Positions 8,501 to 17,131 of a stretch of DNA of 64,000 nucleotides are shown one piece after another. The notes beneath the pieces are model-generated. The model was not told the DNA's origin, searched no databases, and worked only from the letters and a program-made list of their open reading frames with translations. The position numbers and the translations under genes were made by a program. Source of the DNA: Catenovulum sp. 2E275 (GTDB lineage: Bacteria; Pseudomonadota; Gammaproteobacteria; Enterobacterales; Alteromonadaceae); the NCBI RefSeq assembly GCF_025515275.1, contig NZ_JAOPFU010000021.1, positions 1 to 64,000 on the forward strand. The letters are read 5' to 3'. The first letter of the stretch is position 1; the number at the start of each line of letters is the position of its first letter.

Positions 8501-8806
8501 ATGCAAACCAAACGAACTCATCAGCATTGGCAGGATTTAATTCGCCAACAACCAGACTCTGGTTTAAATATACAAGATTTTTGTCAGGTAAATAATTTAG
8601 CTAAGTCCACTTTTTATAAATATCGCAAACAGTTAACCACCCAAACTAGCTTTAGTAAAGTGAGCATTCAAGCTGAGCACACGGGTTTGCAAGAAGCGAT
8701 TGAGCCTGCCCATATCACACTGACTTTGCAGGTTGGAGAATTAAAATTGCCAGGTTCAACCTCTGCACAGTATTTGTCTGATTTGATTAGAGGTTTAGTT
8801 AAATGA
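8501..8806 (+). CDS. tnpA: IS66-family accessory protein TnpA, element 2
   Basis: This 101-residue IS66 Orf1 protein has the helix-turn-helix-like segment GLNIQDFCQVNNLAKSTFYK. It is preceded by AGGAG and overlaps tnpB by 4 bp. It is only distantly similar to the TnpA of element 1, which shows that the two elements did not arise from one duplication. Confidence 0.9.
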   Translation: MQTKRTHQHWQDLIRQQPDSGLNIQDFCQVNNLAKSTFYKYRKQLTTQTSFSKVSIQAEHTGLQEAIEPAHITLTLQVGELKLPGSTSAQYLSDLIRGLVK

Positions 8807-9153
8807 AAATGTTTGTTGAGCCAAGTGACATTTACCTGCACCGCCCAGTGGTGGACTTTCGAAAATCGATTAATGGTTTAGCTAATATTGTTGTCGCTGA
8901 AATGAATTTAAATGTGATGTCCGGTGCTTTATTTATCTTCTGCAACAAAAGCAAAGATAAACTCAAAATCCTTTACTGGGATAAAACGGGGTTTGCTTTG
9001 TGGCATAAACGATTAGAAAACAATAAGTTTAAATGGCCGAATGCCGAGCATGAAAACCAGCTTGTTTTATCTGAGCAACAGCTTAACTGGCTGCTCAATG
9101 GCTTTGATATTGTTGGTCATAAACCGCTGATTTTATCAAACTTGAGCTTATAA
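8803..9153 (+). CDS. tnpB: IS66-family accessory protein TnpB, element 2
   Basis: This 116-residue Orf2 protein shows VVDFRKSINGLANIV (about residues 15-29), LFIFCNKSKDKLKILYWD and GFALWHKRLE, the standard IS66 TnpB signature. It lies between tnpA (4-bp overlap) and tnpC. Confidence 0.92.
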   Translation: MKMFVEPSDIYLHRPVVDFRKSINGLANIVVAEMNLNVMSGALFIFCNKSKDKLKILYWDKTGFALWHKRLENNKFKWPNAEHENQLVLSEQQLNWLLNGFDIVGHKPLILSNLSL

Positions 9154-9191
9154 CTTTAGATCATACCTGATCAGCTTTTAATCTGAATAAC

Positions 9192-10684
9192 ATGCAGATA
9201 ATCAGCGAGTTACAGGGTAAAATACCCCCTATGACTGAACTAGAGCAGCAACTTCTCAAACGCATTGCCGAACTTGAAAAACAAGTAACGGATAAAGATT
9301 CCAGAATCGCGTATTTAGAAGAACAATTCAAATTAGCTCAGCAAAAACAATTCGGTAAATCAACCGAAGGCCACCCTGCACAAGGTGATTTATTTAACGA
9401 AGCGGAAGACATCGCTGATACACCCGTAAAAAAGCTAAACGCACTGCGTTACCGGCTGATTTACCACGCGAAGTGATTGTGCACGACATTGAAAATAAAA
9501 GCTGTGACTGTTGTGGTGGCGAGCTGCATAAAATGGGTGAAGATAAATCTGAAAAACTTGAATTTATTCCAGCTCAAATCAAAGTGATTGAACATGTTAG
9601 ACCAAAATACAGCTGCCGAGCCTGTGAGCAAAACGAAACACAAGTTCAAATCAAACAAGCCCCGATGCCAGCGAGTCCAATTCCTAAAGGCATTGCAACA
9701 CCAAGCTTACTCAGCCAAATCATCACCAGTAAATATCAATACGCACTGCCGCTTTATCGGCAAGAAACCATGTTTAAACAACACGGCATTGAAATCAGTC
9801 GACAAACCATGAGTGACTGGATAATCAAATGTGCCAGTTTATTTAAACCACTGTATGACAAATTGCATCAAATCTTATTAGAGCAACATGTCATTCAAGC
9901 GGACGAGACCACACTCAATGTGGTGAGTGATGACAAAACAAAATCCTATATGTGGTTATATTGCACAGGTACTGACACGCCTGTTGCAAATAACCCATTT
10001 AAAAATATCGTACTGTATGAATATCAGCCGGGTCGTTCGGGTTGTTATCCTGCGAATTTTTTACTTAATTATACAGGTTACCTTCAAGTGGATGGTTACC
10101 AAGGGTATGACCAAACTAAAGCTAAGCTAGCAGGCTGCTGGGCACATGCACGGCGTAAGTTTGATGAAGCTGAAAAAGCGCAACCCAAAGGAAAAACGGG
10201 CAAAGCAAATTGGGCGTTGAATCATATTCAAAAACTTTATCGAGTTGAACAGAAAATCAAAGATAAAACAGCGGCTGAAAAACAAGTCATCCGGAAAAAA
10301 GAGTCAGAGCCATTACTTAACCAATATAAAGCTTGGTTGGAAAAATCTTTGCTCAATACCTTACCTAAATCCAAATTAGGGGAAGCGCTCAACTACAGCC
10401 TGAATCAATGGGATAAGTTGGTTCAATATGTTGAAGATGGTCATTTGTCTATCGACAATAATCGCGCTGAGCGGGCGATTAAACCCTTTGTCATTGGCCG
10501 CAAAAATTGGCTGTTTAGCCAAACAGCTAATGGGGTCAACGCCAGTGCAATGCTCTACAGCATAGTGGAAACGGCAAAGGCCAACGGACTAATACCTTAC
10601 GATTATATTAGCTATTGTTTAACCCAAATCTGCAAACCGGGTTGCCAAATCGATGATTTACTGCCTTGGAATATCAAAAGCTAG
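9192..10684 (+). CDS. tnpC: IS66-family transposase TnpC, element 2, in two frames
   Basis: The N-terminal part (9192-9476) has the leucine-zipper-like coiled coil and FGKSTEG. The C-terminal part (up to 10684) has the zinc-finger region (CDCCGG, YSCRACE), QADETTLNV, VDGYQGYD, CWAHARRKFDEA and DNNRAERAIKPF, i.e. the DDE core. The two frames join at A6G (9428-9434): reading A AAA AAG and slipping back one base continues smoothly as KKAKRTALPADLPREVIV. This is either a one-base loss in an A run or a programmed -1 frameshift on a classical slippery heptamer. A small hairpin (AACGC 9438-9442, GCGTT 9446-9450) follows. A second possible ATG lies at 9231. Confidence 0.88.
9428..9450 (+). promoter_or_regulatory. 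possible -1 ribosomal frameshift signal in tnpC
   Basis: AAAAAAG at 9428-9434 is phased as A_AAA_AAG in the upstream frame (GTA codon at 9426). A 5-bp stem with a 3-base loop follows after a 3-base spacer. The phase is exactly what -1 slippage needs to reach the downstream transposase frame. The hairpin is small, so a simple indel mutation is equally possible. Confidence 0.45.
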
Positions 10685-10960
10685 GTGTGGATTGCCGGAC
10701 GCTTACAATAGAAGAGAAGCCCCTTCTGAGAATTGTGATTTATCTATATTTGTACTTACGCAGGCTGTAAGTGAAATTAATGAAATTCCGATGCCGAATA
10801 ACTGTATATACTTCATACATTTTCCTTTTAATTCAATTATGTCCCAGAATAATTTGTTTTCATAACACCATATCTTCGGTGCAAAATATAATATCAGAAT
10901 TTAAAAAAAATACATTTATTGTCAGGGGTTTAATTTATTATTAATGACTATAAAGCTCAT

Positions 10961-12628
10961 CTATATATACCCCAACTTTCTTAACTGAGTTATAAAATAG
11001 CTCATCCAGCGTTTGATATGGGCTTTATCACCAGTTTCGAACTTTTTAGCCGGGTGAGTAACATATCTAACAGTTTGGGCGCATTCCTTAATTGTTTCCG
11101 TATTCCATTTAAAACCTGAATCCACGCAAGACTGTATTATTTTTACCACTCCATTTACAGGTTCTAAAGACTGCTTGAACTCAATAATCGGAGTACTGAT
11201 TTTCATTTTCTGGTGACCGGCGTTATCAATCTCCAATATATGTAAGGATGTAGGCCCAATACTTAATTTTGCCCATAAAAAAACCCGTGCTTCCTGAGTA
11301 TTTTCATAGTAGTAATTTGATATATTCTTAGCTGGTTTGGGGCATCTGTAAGTATTTATACTTACAACTACCAAGTTACTATACTCCGCGGACAAAGCAT
11401 TAATAAGATGTTCAATAACTTTTAGTCTGTCCGTAGATTCAACTTTAGTTAACTCGTCAGGTTGCATTTCCATTTCGCTATCTTCTGTTCCAGTATTTAT
11501 CTGGTAGTCAAATTCTTTAGCCTCTCCCTCTCCATTTTTATGATTTATACCTGATTGTTCACTTGGTTTATCGTCGTCAACCTCAACCATTGGCTTTCGT
11601 CTTGGATCTTTTTCACCTGGAAGAACTTCAATATGATTTACCATATTAAAGATTTGTTTTAATTCAGGACTTTTGTATATTGAATGTCTGCGTTTGGGAT
11701 TAACGCCACTTTTAAAATCCAATTCATCGGGCTTACCTGATACTTTTACATGGGGTTTTCGTTGCCCAGTATCATTTCCCCCGTCATCCAGAACAATAGG
11801 TTCTTTTTTATTTGGGTGGTAGATTTCAATATCAGGTAAATGACCTATTGGACTTGTCCTAAATTCGGTAATTTCATTTGCATAAAAAATGTCATTATAG
11901 AAATAGCCCTTAGCCTTAAACTTCCATCCGGTTAAATCTGGTGGAGTAAAACAAAAATCGCAGTAGTTATCCTCATTATTAACCAGGTGTTCAAATATTG
12001 AGTTAAAGCTTGAGCGATTTTCATCAGACATTAACAGCCAAACTAAATGTTTTAAAGCTGTGGTAGATGAGAGGTTCGAAAGTGGATAGTCGGAGAAACG
12101 ATTAAAGCGAATAATACTCTTGTCTGGATACTCTTCAATATTAGCCATTGCATCTAAACCGTTAACTCGAAATGCAGTCCTAGTGAGATGAAAATTGTTT
12201 AAAAAAAGAGCTCTAGCCAATTCGATTGCAGACACTAAAACCTGAGAAGATTCTGACACAAACCGAAAATAAAAACTCCCATCATCTTTTTCTATCCTAT
12301 ACACCTCTGGTTTTTCATTAACTTTCCAACTGTGATCCCTTAAATCTTGATGCTGATACCTAATTTTGTTCCGATAGATGCTGTTTACAACAATCATTGG
12401 AATCAACTCTGCAGGGACACGGGAAAGATCATGATCTGAAAATTGTAAATCAACAAACCATTTAAATTTCCCGTCTACCTTATCAACTGATATTTTCCCT
12501 ATGGACTGCAAGATTGCATCCTGAGGAAATTTTCTGATTTCTCTTCCAGGTTGGTAGTTCCATTTTAATAATTTCTCGGGTATGTTCCTTAACCCTCTTT
12601 TTATTGATTCCAACAGCTCGTTCAACAT
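10961..12628 (-). CDS. tnsE: Tn7-like transposition protein TnsE
   Basis: The protein is about 555 residues; Tn7 TnsE is 538. The alignment I can see by eye runs through ELARALFLNNFH, LVWLLMSDEN, SIFEH, the FTPPDLTGWKFKAKG segment and a long acidic linker before a C-terminal domain. TnsE directs Tn7 into discontinuously replicated DNA by contacting the sliding clamp, favouring conjugating plasmids. The start is uncertain: ATG 12628 (or GTG 12631 behind GGTGG) overlaps tnsD by 146 bp, while TTG 12511, with AGGA upstream, would reduce the overlap to 29 bp but trims a likely first beta strand. It is separated from tnsABC by the defence cargo. Confidence 0.88.
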   Translation of the reverse strand: MLNELLESIKRGLRNIPEKLLKWNYQPGREIRKFPQDAILQSIGKISVDKVDGKFKWFVDLQFSDHDLSRVPAELIPMIVVNSIYRNKIRYQHQDLRDHSWKVNEKPEVYRIEKDDGSFYFRFVSESSQVLVSAIELARALFLNNFHLTRTAFRVNGLDAMANIEEYPDKSIIRFNRFSDYPLSNLSSTTALKHLVWLLMSDENRSSFNSIFEHLVNNEDNYCDFCFTPPDLTGWKFKAKGYFYNDIFYANEITEFRTSPIGHLPDIEIYHPNKKEPIVLDDGGNDTGQRKPHVKVSGKPDELDFKSGVNPKRRHSIYKSPELKQIFNMVNHIEVLPGEKDPRRKPMVEVDDDKPSEQSGINHKNGEGEAKEFDYQINTGTEDSEMEMQPDELTKVESTDRLKVIEHLINALSAEYSNLVVVSINTYRCPKPAKNISNYYYENTQEARVFLWAKLSIGPTSLHILEIDNAGHQKMKISTPIIEFKQSLEPVNGVVKIIQSCVDSGFKWNTETIKECAQTVRYVTHPAKKFETGDKAHIKRWMSYFITQLRKLGYI

Positions 12629-14066
12629 CACTTATACCACCAATTAAAATATTATTATTTATTTGTTTAGACAGATAAAAAGCCAAGCGTCTCTGCTGGT
12701 ATTCATCGACAGTCTCTGTATATTTAATAAAAAATTGTTGGCAAAGAGGTAACTTGTCTAACTTACGACCAAGCAATGCTTTTTCACCAAACTGTGTTGC
12801 AAACCAAGCAGCACTTCTTCTTGGGCCATCTAATTTGCCTTCAACTGAAAATAAAATTTTGAGTAAAGATTTGGCAAAATAAATATCTCTTTTCAACCAG
12901 TTCACTCGCTCGTTGACATAGTTAACGATACTTTTAGGCTTATTATTCTTGAGCCAAAAATTATCATATCGATATAACCACGAATAAACTCTGCAGCCTT
13001 CAGTTGTTGCTCTGACCTGTTTTAAAGATTTTCTCTTGATTAGCGAAAGCCAAATTCTACGATATTCATTTAATTTAGCTTCATCCTGACACTGATTATA
13101 TACATGCGAGTTTTTGGTTTCATCCTGCAGTTGGCTTACAGCAATTAACGTTTGTTTTAAATTTTTGGGTATATAGCCTAGTGCAAACCAAACTATAAAA
13201 TGTTGTAGATAAGAAAAACTTTTCCGGTGTTTTCGAAATATATCAACTAACCAGCTACTGGTTTCAGATACAACTAAACTTTGCCGGGTTAACCATGGAA
13301 TACTCCAAAACGCTTCAACTAAATTCTTAATTTGGCAATGATCAACCCTATTGCCAATCATTAATCCATTGTCGATGGCTAGCTTCTGGTAGAAACGAGT
13401 CCATTGACAATAAGAAATATGAATTTTAATAGGATAGAGTAATTGCTGAACCAATAAAGCTAGGTCCAGTAGTTTCGTTGACAATACGTTAGTATGGATA
13501 AGCGTTACTCGAACAAACTTTAAGTTTGAATCAACTCCCGTAAATCTATGCTTGTGAGTACTAATAATGGATATCTCAGTGTCTGTAAGTGGCAAACCAT
13601 GGATCGGACAAAACTCTACACCTGGGCATTGAAGTACCCTTTGAGCGTAAGCATAGCCCAATTTAGCTTTCTGCTGCTGAAAACATTGTGGGCAAACTTT
13701 GTAAAATTTGGGGTATTGGACAACAGAAGCATTAAAACCTGAGCGATAAGTAAACGTGCTTTTTCTAGAATAAGCTAAATCATCCACTAGTTGTTTGTAA
13801 CGTTGTTCTGGTATAAAAGGTTTAAATAAAGGTAACAATGTATGTTTTTCGGCTAATTCAGTTGTTGAACAAGCTAAATTTTTGCCTCCAACGTTTAAAA
13901 ACTCACTCAGATGCCCCTGAAATAAACCTGATGGAACTATTTTTCTATTTTCGAATAGGTGTTCCAGCAAGACTTTATCATCAGTTATACCCATTCTAGT
14001 AGCATAACGATAGATCAAACTCCCAACGAGCTCATCTTGATTTATTATTGATAATTGGGCATACAT
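12483..14066 (-). CDS. tnsD: Tn7-like target selector TnsD (TniQ family)
   Basis: This 527-residue TniQ-family protein is close to the 508 of Tn7 TnsD. The zinc-binding segment CPQC...C...CPIHG lies at about residues 123-160. The C-terminal half is helical with a helix-turn-helix-like end (ISDVERAVGINKKRVKEH). TnsD recognises the end of glmS and recruits TnsC. That role fits here because the element sits 24 bp past glmS. ATG at 14066 is preceded by GGAGG, 43 bp after the SAVED gene, so it may be transcribed with the CBASS operon. Confidence 0.93.
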   Translation of the reverse strand: MYAQLSIINQDELVGSLIYRYATRMGITDDKVLLEHLFENRKIVPSGLFQGHLSEFLNVGGKNLACSTTELAEKHTLLPLFKPFIPEQRYKQLVDDLAYSRKSTFTYRSGFNASVVQYPKFYKVCPQCFQQQKAKLGYAYAQRVLQCPGVEFCPIHGLPLTDTEISIISTHKHRFTGVDSNLKFVRVTLIHTNVLSTKLLDLALLVQQLLYPIKIHISYCQWTRFYQKLAIDNGLMIGNRVDHCQIKNLVEAFWSIPWLTRQSLVVSETSSWLVDIFRKHRKSFSYLQHFIVWFALGYIPKNLKQTLIAVSQLQDETKNSHVYNQCQDEAKLNEYRRIWLSLIKRKSLKQVRATTEGCRVYSWLYRYDNFWLKNNKPKSIVNYVNERVNWLKRDIYFAKSLLKILFSVEGKLDGPRRSAAWFATQFGEKALLGRKLDKLPLCQQFFIKYTETVDEYQQRRLAFYLSKQINNNILIGGISDVERAVGINKKRVKEHTREIIKMELPTWKRNQKISSGCNLAVHRENIS

Positions 14067-14108
14067 GTGGAAACTAACCTCCCAATATATAGATTAGAGC
14101 TCTAATAA

Positions 14109-15197
14109 TCATATGCCTGTGTGAGCTAGTTTATAACCCTTAACGCCACCATTAAAAGATACCCCCCACGGATGGTTTAGATCTTTGTGATCAGGGTTGT
14201 AATGGTAAAAAGTTATTTTTGGAAGATGACCTTGATTGAGGGCTGAACCTAGACGAAAAATGAAGGAAGCCTGAGCCGCAACAAATAATTTGATTTCCTT
14301 CAATCCCGTTTTGTGAGGAAGTATTTCGCTATTAATAAAATGTATAATTTCACCAATAATCCGGTTCTGTTTATCAACACTACATAATTTGTCATAGCGA
14401 GGATTATCATCTTGCCAAAACACCTTAAAGCAATCCGATTTTGGAAAGTCAGAACGGATTTTATCCACGCAAATAGGCAAGCTTAACTCTATAATTAGGC
14501 AAACTGATTCTTCAAAGCCATTCGACGTAGTAGATTCACACTTAACATTTTCGCCATCATCTAAATCGGTCAAAAAGTGCCATTTTTTATCTTGCCTGTT
14601 CCAATCAGCGACGTAAACATTCTGCATATTACTAACTGCGTGCCCTGCGGCAGCAACCATTGGAACAGGAGCTACACCTGAATATACTACGTGTTTATTT
14701 GCATTGTTTAATGATGAGCTACTTTCATTTAACGCTTCAGGTATTCTAGCGATCTTAGATAACTGACTATTAAGTGCCTCTAAATCTGTCGTTTTATGAC
14801 TATTACCGAATACCATATTAAATGCCTGAGGCTTAAACTTCTTCAGCGATTTCGGGAAATAATTTTCAACATCATCGATACCGTGATCTATTAGTCCCAT
14901 ATGTCTAATTTTGAACAGCAGTGAGTCGCTCGCTAGTTGCCTATCTCGATACTCTGAATATGCCAACATGAATAGAGAGCAAACAGCCAAAAACATGAAA
15001 AATAGACTACTGCTATTTCCAGATGAAAGCGAAACGTTAAGCCAATCGGTTTCGAAATTAACTGACGCTGAAATTGCAGCTAGAGCGGTTAAAGAGCAGA
15101 TTAGTATTAATCGTGCAATTGAATTTAAAGAAGGTTGTCGCCATCCTTCGATGTACCACTTAAAGAGGCTAATCAATAAATTTGTTAATTTCATCAT
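14109..15197 (-). CDS. CBASS effector, two-TM SAVED protein (Cap14-like)
   Basis: This 362-residue protein has two transmembrane helices, about residues 27-47 and 63-79, followed by a cytoplasmic linker and a C-terminal SAVED domain (about 160-360). Visible SAVED features are VYSGVAPVPMVAAAGHAV, LFVAAQASFIFRLGSAL and KITFYHYNP. SAVED domains bind cyclic oligonucleotides made by CD-NTases; TM-SAVED effectors are thought to permeabilise the inner membrane on activation. It is third in the operon after the CD-NTase and E2-like genes, 9 bp behind the latter. ATG ATG at 15197/15194. Confidence 0.9.
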   Translation of the reverse strand: MMKLTNLLISLFKWYIEGWRQPSLNSIARLILICSLTALAAISASVNFETDWLNVSLSSGNSSSLFFMFLAVCSLFMLAYSEYRDRQLASDSLLFKIRHMGLIDHGIDDVENYFPKSLKKFKPQAFNMVFGNSHKTTDLEALNSQLSKIARIPEALNESSSSLNNANKHVVYSGVAPVPMVAAAGHAVSNMQNVYVADWNRQDKKWHFLTDLDDGENVKCESTTSNGFEESVCLIIELSLPICVDKIRSDFPKSDCFKVFWQDDNPRYDKLCSVDKQNRIIGEIIHFINSEILPHKTGLKEIKLFVAAQASFIFRLGSALNQGHLPKITFYHYNPDHKDLNHPWGVSFNGGVKGYKLAHTGI

Positions 15198-15206
15198 TCC
15201 AAGTGT

Positions 15207-15842
15207 CTACCTTGTGATAAATTTCGCTAAGTCTGCCATTAGCAATTCTTTGTTTTTAAGGAGGGATTTTAGTTCTGTCTGATGGCACTTGAGTACTTTC
15301 TTACCACTTCCGCAGGGGCATTTTTCATGGGCGCGATATCCATGAACAGCAAAGTTGTGAAGGGATGTTAAGACTGTCCTAGCGTCACGACTTTTAAACG
15401 TATCTAAATAAAAATCTAGGATGCCTTTGTTACCGTGTTCTCGTTCACCAAATGGATGTTCTCCGTATTTAAGAAAATAGCTATACCCATACAAAAATGG
15501 GACAATTAGATTATTGATAAAGCCTAACAGTGACGGTTCTAACTCAAACAGCTCACGTTCTTCTATAGGAACAGCAAGACAGAAACTACCGTCAGGATTT
15601 GTATGCTCAAACCTTTTATCTAGGCTATATCCCGAAGGAAATACTTTTGGTAAATCCCTAGGGTAAGAATATGGCACAGATATTTTTACATCGTAATTTG
15701 CTGTAATCGTCTCTTTGCCCTCAACTGAAGCGCTGAAATGTAAAGAGCCTGATAACAAAATATCAGAGCCATTCTGAACTAGCCATAAGTTTGGGTGACT
15801 GTCTAAAACGGCTTGAATTTGTTCGTGAATTAATTTATTCAC
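15207..15842 (-). CDS. CBASS E2-like protein with SEC-C tail
   Basis: This 211-residue protein has an E2 (UBC-like) fold: YPRDLPKVFPSG (60-71), then HTNPDGSFCLA with the candidate catalytic cysteine at 88. The C-terminus is a SEC-C zinc motif (C175, C177, C186, H187). In type II CBASS, E2-containing proteins attach the CD-NTase C-terminus to a target to prime its activity. Here no E1 domain and no JAB protease gene is present, so this is the short, E2-only type. GTG start at 15842 overlaps the CD-NTase stop and follows GGAGG. Confidence 0.85.
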   Translation of the reverse strand: MNKLIHEQIQAVLDSHPNLWLVQNGSDILLSGSLHFSASVEGKETITANYDVKISVPYSYPRDLPKVFPSGYSLDKRFEHTNPDGSFCLAVPIEERELFELEPSLLGFINNLIVPFLYGYSYFLKYGEHPFGEREHGNKGILDFYLDTFKSRDARTVLTSLHNFAVHGYRAHEKCPCGSGKKVLKCHQTELKSLLKNKELLMADLAKFITR

Positions 15843-17028
15843 CAGACCTCCAAGGTTTTGCAGGTCGTGATATATTCACTTTTGTAGGTTCATGTACGGC
15901 AGGTGATGGGACACATTTTGACCATACTTTACCAATTACACTTTTTCCTAAGCATGCTTCAAGTGTAAAGCGAATAGAATCTCGGTCTCTTTGCGTAACG
16001 GCTAAGAAGTCTTGTTTCAACCACTCGACCCATTGAAAAAACGCTTTTGCACGGGCATCTCCTTCTTCATGCCACCTGTCTGCAAAATTTTCTTTTGGAT
16101 TTGTAGGGTTACCTATATACCAAGTACCATCAGGTAGCCTTTTAATTAGCCCTCTTGCCGATAATCGTTCATCGACAATCACCTTGTTTTCAAGTAATCC
16201 CATATGTGCTGATAGTTTATTAACTATATTAGTTAACGCGTCATAGACATTAGTTTCATTGTCATACAGATGAGCAGCCAAAGTTGTCATTATCATGCTA
16301 ATTGGCGCGTATTTCTGATTACCATTGAAACGCATATCTCTGTGCCGTTTCATTAATTGAATAGCTCGTTGGAGAGGGGTTCGTATTAATTGATCTGGCA
16401 CATCGTCAACTTTGGCATAAATATCTGAGAATGAGTTTGAAATCATCCTTTTCTGATCCAATGCGACTAATCTATATGCATCGGCATTGCGTTCTTCAAA
16501 CCATGCAGCATAGCCTTTAGGATTGCTCGATGCCCAAGAATAATTTTCATTTTCTTTATGCGTAATTGAGATAGGAGAATAATTAACTGCTGAAAAACCA
16601 CTGGAAGGGAGTACATCTAAGTGAAATCCAGCACCATCTTGCTCGCTGTATAATAATGTCCAGCACCGACGACCTTCTTCATCTAGCATTTCCTTGTATG
16701 TAATATGTTCTTTCAAACGATTTCCAACACGATGTTTTACTATTCCCGCTTGTGTAGCCGATGCTTGCTCTTCAAACTCACAGACTAAATCAATATCGTA
16801 GTCCTTTTCAGATTGCTCTCTAATAGGACGAACGACCGTTCCAAGACGAAATGAGCCTTGAGGATAAATGTTAATTTGTCCATCGAAGTTTTCATATTCG
16901 CCATCATTTAACCATGCACCTACTGACTCGTAGCGCGATACAGCCAGCTTGTATTTAGTTGGAGAGATATCGAGTTCTTTCGCTACTTCTTCCAACAACT
17001 GACTAAAATTATTAATTGTAATTGCCAC
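15835..17028 (-). CDS. CBASS CD-NTase (cGAS/DncV-like nucleotidyltransferase)
   Basis: This 397-residue nucleotidyltransferase has the catalytic G58-S59 motif (YPQGSFRLG), the metal ligands D78 and D80 (DYDIDLV) and a third acidic residue, D138 (FHLDVL). The helical C-terminal half is typical of CD-NTases. It makes cyclic di- or trinucleotides on phage infection; the product cannot be read from sequence. The C-terminus ends Ser-Gly-Glu, so an E2-mediated linkage through a terminal glycine would need loss of the last residue. GTG start at 17028 with AAGGAG upstream. First gene of the CBASS operon. Confidence 0.93.
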   Translation of the reverse strand: MAITINNFSQLLEEVAKELDISPTKYKLAVSRYESVGAWLNDGEYENFDGQINIYPQGSFRLGTVVRPIREQSEKDYDIDLVCEFEEQASATQAGIVKHRVGNRLKEHITYKEMLDEEGRRCWTLLYSEQDGAGFHLDVLPSSGFSAVNYSPISITHKENENYSWASSNPKGYAAWFEERNADAYRLVALDQKRMISNSFSDIYAKVDDVPDQLIRTPLQRAIQLMKRHRDMRFNGNQKYAPISMIMTTLAAHLYDNETNVYDALTNIVNKLSAHMGLLENKVIVDERLSARGLIKRLPDGTWYIGNPTNPKENFADRWHEEGDARAKAFFQWVEWLKQDFLAVTQRDRDSIRFTLEACLGKSVIGKVWSKCVPSPAVHEPTKVNISRPAKPWRSGE

Positions 17029-17070
17029 CTTGATAATCTCCTTAAATAAAGCTGTTTAATCAGGTTTCAT

Positions 17071-17090
17071 AAAAAATGAGCAAACGCTCA
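17071..17090 (-). terminator. hairpin with T run ahead of CBASS
   Basis: On the minus strand TGAGC-GTTT-GCTCA (17090-17077) is followed by six T (17076-17071), a short intrinsic-terminator shape. It ends the STAS gene transcript, 42 bp past its stop. It lies just downstream of the promoter-like sequence at 17125-17097, so it may instead act as an attenuator or operator of the CBASS leader. Confidence 0.5.
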
Positions 17091-17096
17091 CCTTTT

Positions 17097-17125
17097 ATAC
17101 TAAACCATCAGATCTGGTTAAACAA
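17097..17125 (-). promoter_or_regulatory. sigma70-like promoter for CBASS operon
   Basis: On the minus strand TTGTTT (17125-17120) and TAGTAT (17102-17097) are spaced by exactly 17 bp. The start point would fall in or just before the hairpin at 17090-17077, about 70 bp before the CD-NTase start. Prediction by eye only. Confidence 0.45.
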
Positions 17126-17131
17126 GTTAAT

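Larger units (their letters stand above)
8422..10706 (+). mobile_element. IS66-family element 2, 2285 bp
   Basis: The left end GTAACCGTCGGC (8422 onwards) pairs imperfectly with the right end, whose inverted sequence starts GTAAGCGTCCGGC (10706 backwards); both continue to CACACC. It is flanked by the perfect 8-bp duplication AATAGAAG (8414-8421 and 10707-10714). It carries tnpA, tnpB and a tnpC split between two frames, on the plus strand, opposite to element 1 and clearly a different IS66 subgroup. Confidence 0.93.
5298..10816 (-). pseudogene. lipoprotein gene disrupted by two IS66-family elements
   Basis: The gene is rebuilt by removing both insertion sequences and one copy of each duplication: 10816-10707, then 8413-8317, then 5989-5298. 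The joined frame opens at ATG 10816, with AAGGA upstream, and starts with a lipoprotein signal ending in the lipobox LTAC (cysteine 19), so an envelope lipoprotein is expected. The frame stays open across both junctions. Near 5735 it stops, but dropping into the adjacent frame continues for 145 residues to 5298. One base missing from the short A run there (ACAAAGATG) would explain this, so the gene probably also carries a frameshift; two overlapping genes are the alternative. About 300 residues in total, family not recognised. The gene follows tnsE. Confidence 0.75.

Noticed and set aside
10653-10865. Plus-strand open frame of 70 codons across the IS66 right end
   Set aside because: It crosses the insertion junction at 10706 and has no ribosome site; the opposite strand carries the lipoprotein start.
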